Source: Liolophura sinensis (Eukaryota; Mollusca; Polyplacophora; Chitonida; Chitonidae). From it: a DNA stretch of 64,000 bases. Under the pieces are notes generated by a model that was given only the letters and a program-made list of their open reading frames with translations, made no database searches and was not told where the DNA came from. The position numbers were made by a program, and so were the translations under genes. Shown here piece by piece: positions 12,247 through 24,535 of the stretch; position 1 is the stretch's first letter; every line of letters starts with the position of its first letter. The stretch spans positions 18,347,608 through 18,411,607 of the forward strand of contig NC_088299.1 of the NCBI RefSeq assembly GCF_032854445.1, written 5' to 3'.

Positions 12247-12508
12247 TATTGGACTCAGTTGGTTAGCGCGCCAGCACAGCTTAATGACCCAGGAGTCTCT
12301 TACCAATGCAGTCGCTGTGATTTCAAGTCCAACTATTGGCTTCCTCGCCGGTCGTAAGTGGGAAGGTCTGCCAGCAACCTGCGGATGGTCGTGGGTTTTT
12401 CCCGGGTTCTGCCCGGTTTCCTCTCACCATAATGCTGGCCGCCGTCGTATAAGTGAAATATTCTTGAGTACGGCGTAAAACACCAATCAAATAAATAAAT
12501 AAATACCA
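12247..12508 (+). mobile_element. SINE-1, near full-length with tRNA-like head
   Basis: The most complete SINE-1 in the window. The tRNA-like head begins with GGTTAGCGCGCCAGCACAGC and has box B GATTTCAAGTCC near 12317-12328. The body is CTGCCAGCAACCTGCGGATG, CCGGGTTCTGCCCGGTTTCC and ATAATGCTGGCCGCCGTCG. The tail is GTACGGCGTAAAACACCAAT and then (CAAATAAATAAAT). The CCGGGTTCTGCCCGG part is an internal inverted repeat. Non-autonomous and not translated; the open frames over it are incidental. Confidence 0.93.
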
Positions 12509-12671
12509 CCATTGCAAACAGTGTCACGTATAACAACTGACGAAGGAAGGAAAACTTTTTTAGAACTGCCATCTCCTACTGTACTAGTATATAAAAAGTT
12601 CTACCGTATTTTCATAATCTACGTTAATATTTGCTGTATAACGGTTTCTATGTATTGTTTTGTTTTTGTTT

Positions 12672-12840
12672 TAGTGAGTGCTTGGGGTTTAACGTCGTAC
12701 ATTTTTTGTGAAGGCCTTAGGGAAGAACAGTTCTGTACTAATTTACGACTGAAAGACATTCAGTACATTAAGATATGAGGGAGTTCTTGGGGGTTTAACG
12801 TTGTGCAGAACAATTTTTCAGTCCTATGACGACGAAAAAT
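12672..12840 (-). mobile_element. Two SINE-2 tail fragments in tandem
   Basis: GTGAGTGCTTGGGGTTTAAC (from 12675) and a second TCTTGGGGGTTTAACGTTGT (from 12785), the latter followed by CAATTTTTCAGTCCTATGAC. Both match the 3' end of the fuller SINE-2 at 32690 in the same orientation. Two truncated insertions, or one insertion with a duplicated tail. Confidence 0.75.
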
Positions 12841-13436
12841 TAAGATATTGTTATTATTATTATCAGTTTATATTTCAGTACAAAACCTGCCTCTCACCAT
12901 ACAGAAAGGACCTTTCTTTTCACAAGTTGTCCAGTAAAGAAGAGTTTAGCAAGTATCATTTGCAATATATGTTTAATCTTTTGCAATATACGTTTTATCT
13001 TTTGCAATGATATTAATGATTTAAAAATGATTACATATTTATTTCAGTTTGCAGTTGGCAGGAATGGCTAATTTACTCAAAATGCAATTTATCCAGACCA
13101 TTTAAAAAATTTGATCTTCGCACGCAATCGATTCATTTTAATCTTTCTATCGATGTTTCATCCGAAACGTCTTCTCTGACTTGGATTCTAATGTAAACTT
13201 AAAGCACAGGTTGAAAGAGTTGTTTCCCTTGGACAATGAACTAACGAACTGACCCCTCTCTGCAAACTCTCTGTATAAATACGCTTTTCCTGTGTGCAGA
13301 GATATCCTTCCTGTGGTGCACTCACAAAGCCCTTTGTGACATAGCTAGAATTATGTAAATGAATTAACCAGATTAAGAAATTTTTCTGCTCTGCTCTGCT
13401 CATTTTGCCTTAACTATATCGTATTCGAAAGTTGCC
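12841..13436. other. Intergenic, nothing recognised
   Basis: AT-rich sequence with a small duplication (TTTGCAATATA, about 12959-12990). Confidence 0.5.
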
Positions 13437-13545
13437 GTTCAGTCGTCAAGATAGACGATGTACGGGTTCAAACCCGGCCTTGGACAAGGAATTTATACAT
13501 TCCGCCGCTCTTACTTTATTTAGCCTATTCTCCCTATGGTGAGTA
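13437..13545 (+). mobile_element. tRNA-like SINE head
   Basis: GTACGGGTTCAAACCCGGCC (about 13459-13478) is an excellent box B with its T-arm stem (CGGGTTCAAACCCG). Upstream GTTCAGTCGTCAAGATAGAC may be the decayed A-box and D-arm region. No anticodon arm of a functional tRNA can be folded by eye and no 3' trailer is obvious, so I call it a SINE head rather than a tRNA gene. Confidence 0.5.
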
Positions 13546-14230
13546 CCGAGCGAGGTGCTAAAATCACGGCACTGCACGAAGTCTGTGGTACGACTTGATT
13601 CCGGATTGACTTGAACTCCGTATGTACTACCCTGACCGAATAAATATTCGTAGTGAGTAAAATTTGTTTGATTTCTTCGACCATTTTTTTACGCCTTAGC
13701 ACAGATTTTACACTTAGAATAGAGGGGAAACAATACAAGTTTAGAGAGCCCACCCACCTGTTCGAAAAAAACTGTCACAAAAACTTTTTTTCTGAAAAAC
13801 AAAACATCTATTTGGAACATAAAATTGTGACTTTAATTTTTTACTAACGCCATAAATTTTTCCCTTATACAATGGCGATCAGTTTTATAGGCGTGGGAAA
13901 TCGGAATACAAGTTACTGGCAAAATGATCCATATGTGACGTAGACATGTGCACACCAGATTGGTGGAAGAAAAAGTTGCCGTCAAACAACGTCAGACTGC
14001 CCAAACGGCCACACGAATGTCATGGGCCGTTTAAAAGTATTGTCACCATATCTCTACAATCAGTGAAATAGTGGAAATCCACAAATTCAGGTCTATCCAA
14101 TGAAAGGGTTGAATCCACGCCACAAGTTAATGAAAGGCTAGCACCCTAACATCTCAACCAGGACCCTCTTACAGAAAAAAAGAGAAAGTACCAGTTTGTA
14201 AAATCTTGCTAGGCGACTTAAATCATGAAC
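13546..14230. other. Intergenic, nothing recognised
   Basis: Short open frames only, no repeat found. Confidence 0.5.
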
Positions 14231-14404
14231 TAACGGCGACTGAATTGCTAACGATTACACCCGGCTATACCGTCCAATGGTTGTTCATAACGGCGACTGA
14301 ATTGCTAACGATTACACCCGACTATACCGTCCAATGGTTGTTCATAACGGCGACTGAATTGCTAACGATTACACCCGACTATACCGTCCAGTGGTTGTTC
14401 GTGC
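14231..14404. repeat. 57-bp tandem repeat, 3 units
   Basis: Units begin GACTGAATTGCTAACGATTA at 14238, 14295 and 14352, exactly 57 bp apart and almost identical, so recent. Because 57 is 3 x 19, a frame through it gives a 19-residue repeat. Nothing suggests it is translated. Confidence 0.95.
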
Positions 14405-14911
14405 CCTTCATACGTTTTCCGCATTGCCAGTAAGGTATAATTTCCACCACACAAATCATGCCTTCTTACGTCTAATATGTCTGATGAACCCGTTTTGACA
14501 AGAAAATGAACATAGTTATATATAGAGTTTTTATATATATTTTTCTGCCTCTGGTGAACCGATCAAACAATATATACGAACTTACTCTCCTTTATAGCGT
14601 AAATTTTCAGAAAAATATATGTGTGAAGAAAATTAATTGGATGAAGGATCAGAAATTATTACTTAAATTATTTAAGTATGATAACAGCAATTAATGAATA
14701 ATTAATCAAAAGTTGAATAAATTTGCATTGATAAATTCATCAGTTCTTACTTTTGATTATACCAAAACTTCGACGTGGGCATGGGCAGCTGTAAAATCAT
14801 CATAAAAACGGGAAAGTACTGTAAACATGATAAATATGAACATATTTAGTCTTCAGAGAGATGGGCGATAATGACAAGTAGGAACAAATGGAACAACTGT
14901 TGAGTTCTCTT
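14405..14911. other. Intergenic, nothing recognised
   Basis: AT-rich, no repeat or gene recognised. Confidence 0.5.
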
Positions 14912-15058
14912 CATGGCAAAATACACCACCGATGATGACAAAAATAAAGCAACGACGATAGCAACAAAAAGCACCCACAATGGCACATTAAAGCACGAAT
15001 GATGGCAAATTAAAGCACCGATGATGGCAAAAAAAAACACAAATGATGGCAAAAAAAT
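14912..15058. repeat. Short degenerate tandem repeat, about 22-26 bp unit
   Basis: The phrase AAAGCACNGATGATGGCAAA recurs about six times with A-run length changes, ending in three clean units at 14990-15058. Confidence 0.7.
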
Positions 15059-15639
15059 TTTTCTGATATCATTTCCTCACTCATTTTCCAAAGTATTTAT
15101 GAACTCAACAGCATTAAATGATTTCGTCGTTTGTAGAATAGAAGCCATGTACACCCTCTAATGAATAACAAATTATTTCCTTTTTATACTTTCACTGGAT
15201 TCTGTCCTTTCCTACCCTCAACGCAAAACTGTTCCTCGCACTTATCACAACTTTCAACACAACTATAAATTCAAGTCATCAGTCACATTGCTGTAAAAAA
15301 TCACCTGTGTCTACATTGTGATGAAAAGGTCCATCGGAATGCAGGCTGTATTTTATCGAAAACATCAGTTGCATGGTTTTATACGTCGCTGTTTGTTCCG
15401 TTATATTACATGCATATGTACACCGTTCTCTCAGGAGCCCACCACCTGTTTGTCTTTTTTAAACTTTAAGACCAGTTAAATCCGACGCAGGTGATAATTG
15501 GGTTCTGTGTATTATAACTGGCGCGTCGTACACACGTTCATGATAACCATTCTGACATAATACAAACTCTGCCCACTTACACTGGCGGAATAGGCAGATA
15601 CGTCTTTAAAAGCTCGCTCTCTCGCGCTCTCTCTCTTAG

Positions 15640-15965
15640 CCGTTTTAGCTTGTTCTAATCGTTAAAATGCGCCATCATTAAATGGCGTAATTGAGTGCGG
15701 AATTTCAGTTATCAAGTGAGCGCATTTGAATGGGTTGATGTTTGTAATGATGAAGAGTACATGGGTCTCCAGTCAGAAATGTTCTTGGTTAATGATTGCC
15801 GGCAGCGATCACTCCTCATTAAGAAGTAGTTAGTGTGTGGAGATAAGACAGTGTCTATTAGCAACCTTGGCTCCCCCAACCCGCCATCTGTATTACACGG
15901 CTAATTGAAACTGGCCGCCCTCGCTACAGAGGGGAAAGACGTGACTATCTACGCGTATAGCGGGA
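15640..15965. promoter_or_regulatory. Candidate conserved regulatory block, homeodomain-site rich
   Basis: A more GC-balanced block with many ATTA/TAAT cores: TCTAATCG, CATTAAATGG, CGTAATTGAG, GTAATGATG, GTTAATGATTGCC, CATTAAG and GCTAATTGAAA, plus a GATA site (GAGATAAGACAG). It has no repeat and no coding signal. Calling it an enhancer is inference from motif density only. Confidence 0.25.
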
Positions 15966-16634
15966 CGAATCGGTCATGTGATCCACTCAATTTTCACGTC
16001 CCCGCATCGTCGTCCATATGCTGTTCTCATTGGCTCCTATCCATCTACATGTGTTCTTTTTCATACATAATTAAGTGGGCGATGTTACACAACTTTCTTC
16101 CCGTAAACCCACAGTAAATCGCCATACCGGTTCTCTAGAGAGCTAAGACTGTCGGTGATGTGAATCCAACCGTGGAACGGACTGACTGCAGAAGAATGAA
16201 GATCAAAAGATTTCCTCCGGACTTGTTTCTGTACCGGCACTTTATGCCACATACTAGTCGATTTAATTCACTCTCATACAGATCAAGCTAATAGGCTTAA
16301 ATAACATAGTTCATACAAGTTTTAAAAGTCACAAAATGTCTTTTTGGTCCTGCGTTTTGAAATTTTTAACCAGGGTTTTGGGCATCAAGAACCTTCAACA
16401 GTTTGAGAATTGTGCACGATGTATTTTGCGCGCAACTCATTGAAAATGAGCTTCATGTTGTCCTGAACACTAATGGAAACGGTTCTTACCTCAAAACGAC
16501 TTCTTCATAAAATATAAATGTCTGCATGACCTTCACTTTGTTGTATAAAATGCAATGTTTCAATGAAATATATTGCGCTGCCCGACCTAATACTCTTTGA
16601 TTTTCAACTGTTTCCCTAGTTGTTAACGTACGAA

Positions 16635-16730
16635 AATATTTCGGCATAAGAACAATGGGAAAAGTGGAGCGATAGGTCTAATATTTCGGCATAAGAACAA
16701 TGGGAAAAGTGGAGCGATAGGTCTAATATT
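16635..16730. repeat. 45-bp perfect direct duplication
   Basis: AATATTTCGGCATAAGAACA starts at 16635 and again at 16680; the two 45-bp copies are identical as far as I can read, so this is a recent tandem duplication. Confidence 0.95.
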
Positions 16731-17808
16731 TTGATTTAATAATTAATTTACGCATAGTACGTAATTACAATAAAACAGGGCCCTCTACGCATGTCCTTTT
16801 TGCCGATTTTTGACATGGCAACACGTTTTGCCATTTTGTTATGATGGATACATATTATTTAGCTTTTTTACCAATTGAGTCACCATTAAAAAATCTTCTC
16901 AGATGTGTTATACGTGTCCTTTGAACATAGATTATATTTTTTTCACCCGAAGATTTCAAATTCTCAAAACAAGATTAAACTTAGTCACGAAATCGAAATT
17001 TTCTCTATACAGCCTATTTCCACAAGACTGGAAAATCTCTTTCAAGAAAAGAACAGCATATTTTTCAGGTGGAAACGCTGTTTGGACCTTACGTTAATAA
17101 TAATATTCCCTCTTGAAAGTAAATTTTGTTCGTAAACATAGCAGTACATATTTATTTATGAATTCCTTGGTTTTAAAATGAATGAAGAGAGCCGGCAAGC
17201 TTAGAGTAATGACAAATCCGTTTGGCAGCATTTAGGTTATATTCTGACGAATTATTCAGAATACAGCGAATATATACATTTAGTGTTGTAAGTGAGGAAG
17301 CTGCATTCTGTCATGTAAAACACTGCAAAATACTTAACATAAATGTTTTACAGTCTGATTTTATTTCTTACTGATTTATAACACTGATTATATAAGAACT
17401 GAGGACTGTAAAAACGAAAACAACATTACTAAGACCCATTTTTATATTCAAAAGCCAACTCCCATAGGAATATGTGCGCAGTCTTAAGACAAATCAATAC
17501 TTGAGGATTACGGTCCTAAAATTGGATGTATAGTGTACACAAATGTCATCTGGCTGTAAAATGTATCTCAAAGACTGAATGGACACCACATTAGTCTTGA
17601 AAATGATAAACTCGATTTTTCGGGGTATATATATGTATATATAGATAAAGAGCTAGTACGTTGTGTAGTACAGATAAAAAGAAAACAAAAAGATTAACGG
17701 TGTTCTTATCTTTAAGCAAATCTAATCTGCGCAGAGCAAAGATCCCTCCTGGACGGGCACAAAGGTGAACGTTCAGTTGTAATAAAAGTCCACGGATACG
17801 ACATATTT
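16731..17808. other. Intergenic, nothing recognised
   Basis: AT-rich, with a short (TA)n-type patch near 17624-17643. Short open frames only. Confidence 0.5.
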
Positions 17809-18430
17809 GACGGGTTACAATTCTCCATGCTGGAACTCGCCAAATGTCGGTAATCTGACGGGTTACAATTCTCCATGCCAAAACTCGCCAAATGTCGGTA
17901 ATCTGACGGGCTACAATTCTCCATGCTGTAACTCGCCAAATGTCGGTAATCTGACGGGTTACAATTCCCCATGCTGTAACTCGCCAAATGTCGGTAATCT
18001 GACATGTTAGAATTCTCCATGCTGTAACTCGCCAAATGTCGGTAATCTGACGGGCTACAATTCTCCATGCTGTAACTCGCCAAATGTCGGTAATCTGACG
18101 GGTTACAATTCCCCATGCTGTAACTCGCCAAATGTCGGTAATCTGACATGTTAGAATTCTCCATGCTGTAACTCGCCAAATGTCGGTAATTTGACGTGTT
18201 AGAATTCTCCATGCTGTAACTCGCCAAATGTCGGTAATCTAACATGTTAGAATTCTCCATGCTGGAACTCGCCAAATGTCGGTAATCTGACGTGTTAGAA
18301 TTCTACATGCTGGAACTCGCCAAATGTCGGTAATCTGACGTGTTAGAATTCCCCATAATATAAGTCAGTAAATTTCGGTAATCTGACGTGTTAGAATTCT
18401 CCATGCTGTAACTCGCCAAATGTCGGTAAT
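17809..18430. repeat. 48-bp minisatellite, 13 units, with higher-order repeat
   Basis: Units start every 48 bp from 17809 (17857, 17905 and so on to 18385) with almost no length change. Each contains CTCGCCAAATGTCGGTAATC. Variants of the first ten bases show that the three units at 17905-18048 recur in the same order at 18049-18192, a 144-bp higher-order duplication. As 48 is 3 x 16, both strands carry long open frames (187 codons on -, 67 on +) made of a 16-residue repeat. I regard these as by-products. Confidence 0.95.
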
Positions 18431-19708
18431 TTACTCCTGGCATTCCACATTACTCCTGACATTTCACATTACTTCTGGCATTCCACATTACTCTGGCATT
18501 CCACATTACTCCTGGCATTCCACATTACTCTGGCATTCCACATTACTCCTGGCATTCCACATTACTCTGGCATTCCACTTTACTCCTGGCATTCCACATT
18601 ACTCCTGACATTTCACATTACTTCTGGCATTCCACATTACTCTTGGCATTCCACATTAGTCCTGGCATTCCACATTACTCTGGAATTCCACATTACTCTG
18701 GCATTCCACTTTACTCCTGGCATTCCACATTAGTCCTGGCATTCCACATTAGTCCTGGCATTCTACATTACTCCTGACATTCCACATTACTCCTGACATT
18801 CCACATTAGTCCTGGCATTCCACATTAGTCCTGGCATTCCACATTACTCCTGGCATTCCACATTACTCTGGCATTCCACATTAGTCCTGGCATTCCACAT
18901 TAGTCCTGGCATTCCACATTACTTCTGGCATTCCACATTACTCTGGCATTCCACATTACTCCTGGTATTCCACATTACTCCTGACATTTCACATAACTTC
19001 TGGCATTCCACATTACTCCTGGCATTCCACATTAGTCCGGGCATTCCACATTACTCTGGCATTCCACATTAGTCCGGGCATTCCACATTAGTCCTGGCAT
19101 TCCACATTACTTCTGGCATTCCACTTTACTCCTGGCATTCCACATTACTCCTGGTATTCAACATTACTCCTGGCATTCCACATTACTTCTGGCATTCCAC
19201 ATTAGTCCTGGCATTCCACATTAGTCCGGGCATTCCACTTTACTCTGGCATTCCACATTACTCCTGGCATTCCACATTAGTCCTGGCATTCCACATTACT
19301 TCTGGCATTCCACATTACTTCTGGCATTCCACATTACTCCTGGCATTCCACATTAGTCCTGGCATTCCACATTAGTCCTGGTATTCAACATTACTCCTGG
19401 CATTCCACATTACTTCTGGCATTCCACATTAGTCCTGGCATTCCACATTAGTCCGGGCATTCCACATTACTCTGGCATTCCACATTACTCCTGGCATTCC
19501 ACATTAGCCCTGGCATTCCACATTAGTCCTGGCATTCCACATTACTTCTGGCATTCCACATTACTCCTGGCATTCCACATTAGTCCTGGCATTCCACATT
19601 ACTCCTGGCATTCCACATTACTCCTGGCATTTCACATTACTCCTGGCATTCCACATTACTCCTGGCATTCCACGTTACTCCTGGCATTCCACATTAGTCC
19701 AGACATTA
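18431..19708. repeat. 18-19-bp minisatellite, roughly 65-70 units
   Basis: About 1.28 kb of ACTCCTGGCATTCCACATT and variants (ACTCTGG, AGTCCTGG, AGTCCGGG, ACTTCTGG). It begins exactly where the 48-bp array stops and shares no unit with it. The core TGGCATTCCACATTA is nearly invariant; variation is concentrated in the four bases before TGG. Confidence 0.97.
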
Positions 19709-19810
19709 AATTGACCGCTATGATATAAGTGAAATATTCATTAGCATAGCTTTAAATAAATGACAGGTATAAATAAATAAATAACAGGCATAAATAAATA
19801 ACAGGTACGT
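19709..19810 (+). repeat. SINE-1-like tail and TAAATAAA-type tandem repeat
   Basis: GCTATGATATAAGTGAAATA resembles the SINE-1 body end, and the tail is a three-fold repeat of ATAAATAAATAACAGG-like units (19752-19806). Heavily decayed. Confidence 0.5.
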
Positions 19811-19867
19811 GGCTGATTCTCCTGGTAGAATAATAATCACAGAGGTCGAGTCCATGAAGTATGCGAT

Positions 19868-20022
19868 GAGATGGCAACACAGCATTTTTAATCATTCTAG
19901 ATCAGTGACGTCTAATAAACTGCAGTTAACATCACTGCACTTGTTTTACCTAATTCTGCTTAAACCATGGCGCTATACGGGAGGTGTAAGTTGCTACAGT
20001 TTAAGCATTTACCTGAATGGTT
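19868..20022 (+). repeat. Dispersed repeat R2, copy 1
   Basis: Aligns by eye along about 150 bp with 30924-31066. Shared phrases: GAC(G/T)TCTAATAAAC, CTTAA(A/G)CCATGG(C/T)GCT, TTGCTAC and TTTAAGCATTTAC. No coding capacity, terminal inverted repeats or box B that I can see. The family is unknown to me. Confidence 0.6.
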
Positions 20023-21739
20023 AGACTATAAAACCCTAGCCGAGATATTTTGTCCAAATTCTGTAACATATAAAGGATCAGCAGGTAAATTACTACTCTA
20101 ATCTTACATGTCGTTAAAGATACACATGTAGAAAATGGAAAAAAATGTCCCATTCTCTTCTCGAATCGGAACCTTCTTTTTCTTTTTTACATGAATTGTT
20201 TTAAAGTTGATTTGTTTGTTGTTATGGCTCCAAAATAGAAGCACTCCCTTACTTGGTTTTGAGGCGTGACTGGTGTTACAAATCATAACTGAACTGTTTA
20301 CAATAGAAGTTGACGAGCTCGATTGCAAAAATTTCCCCCCTCAAAATTGAACTAAATATGTTTACCTAGAAGTTTACTCTTTATGCAAGGGAAGTAAAAT
20401 ATGTTTCTTTGATACAAACACTCAGGGATAGATTTAAAAAATAATCATATCTACTTAATTGTGTTGCATACCTGAAAGAAATTTCACGCTGTGAACTTAA
20501 TGACTCGGGTCGATTCTTCAACTTGAAAGAAATGTTCTTACTACAAATTACTAGTTGTTAGATTTCACAAAATTTAACTCTTAACTTTCGTCCAAAAATA
20601 TGTGCTTATTTTACATTTCTAATTTGGAGGAAAATCAAATCAAAATTAGTTGTGCAAATTGGCTGGTGTATTCACCTATAGCAACTATGCATGTATATAA
20701 ACTATACACGCATATGTACCCGCATACGTTAACAGCTATGTACAGTGAGATCATCAGTCTCATTTCTTAACATCATTTCATTTATAAGATTTCATATTGC
20801 AAGAACAGGCATGCTTTTTGATGATATTCAAATATTTTGCTACAGATGTATCTAACTTGCTTCGAAAGATTGACTTCTTAGTCCCCAATATTAATTCGTT
20901 GGATGATAAATAAAGTGACAATGTTTGCCCGCGTTCACAGCGTGGTAAAAGGCCACCCAAGATCACATTCAACACATTGCTGGCCAGTGGGATATAATTT
21001 TCAAATAAACTGAGAATCAGCTGCGTACGACAGCAAAGTATGATATCGTTAAATGTTTAAACATTAACACACCGAAGTCTTAAACAAATGCCTAGCTTTT
21101 CCACTGTGTCTAAGATACAAATCTCCTCAGCGAGGGTTTAGAGTTGTTCATTCACACACATGTTGAGAGCTGAGACGTCACTAAAATTTACCGCTATATT
21201 TGGAGATGCGTGTTTATATATAATTATCAACAAAAACAATTTGAGAGCAATATACTGACCTATTTTCACCTACTTTGGAGATATTTTTATTTGAGTAAGT
21301 AGTAGATTTTAGATCAAAATGTATAAGCTTTTTACCTCTTTCTGCCTGCTTTTGCATTTGGTAAAGGTCTTCTGTATGTTAACAAACATAACAAACATTA
21401 TAACAGTAGAGAGACGTTGACTTTCTTCTAAACTCGTAGTCAACTGAAGCGGGAAATTACAGCTGCATAGATGCCAAATATTTGAAGTTCACTCTCATAA
21501 AGTTTGTGTGAAAACGTGTACAAACCCGTTAAGACAAGCAAGCAGCGATCAGAAATAAACACGAGATGTGGAATTCTGCTGGATGGACGGTACCCAACAC
21601 AACCGTTGAGAGCACGGTAGTAAAGACAACCCCAAATGGCCCACCCTCCCTTGACAAATGGCTTCACGAAAAGACATAATACATATTTCCTCGTCCGTTT
21701 GTGTTATAAAGTATAGATCCGCAATCCGTTTTTTCCCTT
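20023..21739. other. Intergenic, nothing recognised
   Basis: AT-rich, short open frames only. Confidence 0.5.
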
Positions 21740-22090
21740 TCCCATGCAGGCTGACAAGGTTGGCCCTGTATTTTGGGACCACCAGTGTTTTATCTGCCGG
21801 GGACTGCGCGCTGGGCCGGCAGCGCGGTAGGCTGATTTGCTCGACACATGCTGATGATGTTTATCCTATCATGCCATCCGTTTATAGGAAGCTCGATCTG
21901 GATAAACGGTCTGGGAGTACTTTGTAGGGGACCACCCTACGGAAGTCTCCAGATTACCGATCTTCAATTCGTCACAAATCTCGCCACGAACTCAGAATAA
22001 TGTCTTCGGACTGTTTCCCAAGTGGAACAAATGATCTTCCACGGCTGCGTCGACTCGCTGTCCTTTAGGCGCCGCGCCATTTTTTACCTG
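21740..22090. promoter_or_regulatory. CpG-rich block, possible regulatory or exonic sequence
   Basis: Clearly higher CpG content than the flanks (CTGCGCGCTGGGCCGGCAGC, GGCGCCGCGCC). A pyrimidine tract with CCCATGCAG precedes 21750, and in one frame the next residues read ADKVGPVFWDHQCFICRG, faintly like the middle of a LIM finger, but a stop follows after nine further codons and no second half is found. I do not call an exon. Confidence 0.2.
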
Positions 22091-23726
22091 CTGTTAGCGT
22101 AAATAAACTAGAATCGTGAACATATATTTTTTACAGGATCGTTAGTGACTCGCCCTGGGAAAGTCATGTACCCCTCTAAACTCTGGCCGCCAAATATCAG
22201 GTAAATCGGGCAGATTATCCCTGTGAGTGTTGAGTGGATAATAGCCTGAATGCTCATCCAGTAAAATTGTATCTTTATCACTTCATTCCGAGTGTATGGA
22301 AAGACGGTACGGCCGACATGTTAACACACATAATTCCTGTGAAGTAAAGGCGACTACAATTATCTGATTGTCGTTTAACTTATACTATGGCGGTTAAACG
22401 ATTTTATGTATGTCTGCATCTCTCATTTATATAAAGATGAAATATTAAATTTTCATTGACAGGTAAAGAGGAAGTACTTTGTGTATGTGATATATCACAA
22501 TTGTCATTTTACAATTTCAATATATTATTGCTACACTCCAATCTACCAATATGCGCAATAAATAGAAAAATGCAGGGTACAGTTATACTCAAGTAATACA
22601 GTTCCTTGGGGCTAAAGATAACGGCTTAGGGGTATCGTGATCATTCCCAAGAGAACAGTAGGCGCACGACTGAAGTCGTGGCAATATATGTTTTTCGTGT
22701 AAAAAAAACACCCGCCCCCAAAGAAAACAAAAAAAAAACCAAACAAAACAAAAAAACAAAAACAAAACAAACAAACATAACTCTCGAACTTCTCTATACT
22801 CCGGGCTCTAATTGTTAAAAGGCAATGCGACTGCTTGGCACCTAAAGTACAGACTAAAATACAGACTTAAAATATTGTACATGTGAATTACGCCATATGC
22901 TGAAGTTTTTATTTACATGAGTTTTTGTCACGTCATTCAGGGCTGAAAGTTACTAATTTCTCCCCGAGCATAGTTTTACTGAGCAAAAATCTCCTAAATA
23001 TATAGCAAAAATGTAGTAAGTAATTCGTGCATTCGCAGAGTCAAGGGGTTTACATAGTAATAATTGGTATAGAAAACCGTAAGGATCAGTGGGTAGGTCT
23101 ACCATTTCTCCCGATCGACGTTGTATAGGTGTAACCCACGGCCAATGATACACAGCGGCTCGACAGTTGCTATAATGTTTTCGAAGGACGGTGGATGTGG
23201 GACAAAAAGTTGAGCTGGGAGGAGGCATTCATTTCTCACACCCTGAGATTCCCCAGGCTCTAATCCATGAGGATGACCACAAGCCTGTCTGGTTATTTTA
23301 TGACTTGTCTGCAAAGAGTCGCCTGGCTGGACAGGCTGTATATAGCGCCATGTCACTTTATAACACCACTCTTACTTACCCATAAAACACCAATACACCG
23401 GGTTGTTCGACTCTAAAACCATTACCGCCGTTTTACAAAGATTAGCGACCAATACGAATGGCCCTGTACAGACCGATACAGACACCGGTCGGCTTGACCC
23501 CTAATTGATGACCGCCGGTCAGATACTTACGAGTTGTCAACCGCTTGCACGCCGTGAAGTAGATTCTTAAGTAAACGATTCCTTCGGAGGCAGACTTGCA
23601 TTGCTCTATAAATAAGACTTTATCTCTGGCCTGTGAACCATCATGATAGGCAATGTGGCCAGTCTCGACAACCATTTAATGATCGTGTCATCTAAATAGG
23701 TAAGATTACAGTGAGGTAAAATCGTA
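22091..23726. other. Intergenic; A/C-rich simple sequence
   Basis: Holds an A-rich run with regularly spaced C (AAACAAAACAAAAAAAC-type) at about 22700-22777. No gene recognised. The part from 23090 to 23690 is more GC-balanced and includes CTATAAATAAG near 23611, which looks like a TATA box by sequence but has no gene attached. Confidence 0.45.
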
Positions 23727-23871
23727 CGTGGGAAGGTCTCTCATCAGCCTGCTGATGGTCGTGGGTTTTTACCTGGGCTCTGTCCGGTTTCCTCCCACTA
23801 TAATGCTGGCCGCCGTCGTATAAGTGAAATATTCTTGAGCTTGGCTTGAAACACCAATCAAACAAATAAAT
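23727..23871 (+). mobile_element. SINE-1 fragment (5'-truncated)
   Basis: Starts CGTACGTGGGAAGGTCT and continues through ATAATGCTGGCCGCCGTCG to AAACACCAATCAAACAAATA. The head is missing. Confidence 0.92.
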
Positions 23872-24535
23872 TGAGGTGAAATATATGGGCTGCTTATACA
23901 TATAATTTGTGTCAGAATCCAAGTCGAGTCGATCCACGGTTGAATACGTATAATTACTTCCATACCAACAAGATATCGACTGATATACTATCCACGCCCC
24001 CTAAACCTGTATGAGTGTATATGAGGATCACATTTATTGTTGCCATAACATCTCATGCTGTGTACAGTTTGACACAATGGAAATCCCGTCACAATGGATT
24101 TTCTGTCCTTATATCATAATATTTACCATTGTTACCATTTATTTACATTTCTTGTTCACATTTGAAAGCACATTAGCACATTTTCATTATTATTTCAGAA
24201 GATAAATTAAAAAATGTATTTTAAGAATAAGAGTATGTCAATATACAAGCATGGTAACTCTCTTTGTACGCGTCATGACCATGTCAATATGTGTAAGGAT
24301 TTTTCAAGCTGTCTGAAACGCTTTATTCACAATTTTGTCAATTTTGAGTGTTCACAGTCTTTTCAGTAAATTTATTTCTTTTGTTAATTTATAAATTTAG
24401 GGGCATGACCGATGAAACGAAATATTTAATTTATTCTGGCTTCCAAATAAAAGTACTTCGCTGCAATAATTTCCCTTTTATCCCCTAACGATCGAGTTTA
24501 ACATATAAACTAAGTCCAGTCTCAAGCAAAGGTTT
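23872..24535. other. Intergenic, nothing recognised
   Basis: AT-rich, no repeat or gene recognised. Confidence 0.5.

Noticed and set aside
13450-13480. tRNA gene with perfect T arm
   Set aside because: The upstream part does not form acceptor, D and anticodon arms by eye; more likely a SINE head.
17712-18275. 187-codon - strand open frame with a 16-residue repeat
   Set aside because: It is produced by the 48-bp satellite, whose unit is a multiple of three; the opposite strand is open too, and there is no sign of codon-level constraint.
17809-19708. CRISPR-like regular repeats
   Set aside because: Units are contiguous without unique spacers, in an animal genome; ordinary minisatellites.
21751-21834. 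Possible LIM-domain exon (residues like FWDHQCFICRG after a pyrimidine tract and AG)
   Set aside because: Only one half-finger, with the metal ligand out of register, a stop soon after, no donor in frame and no further LIM exon nearby.
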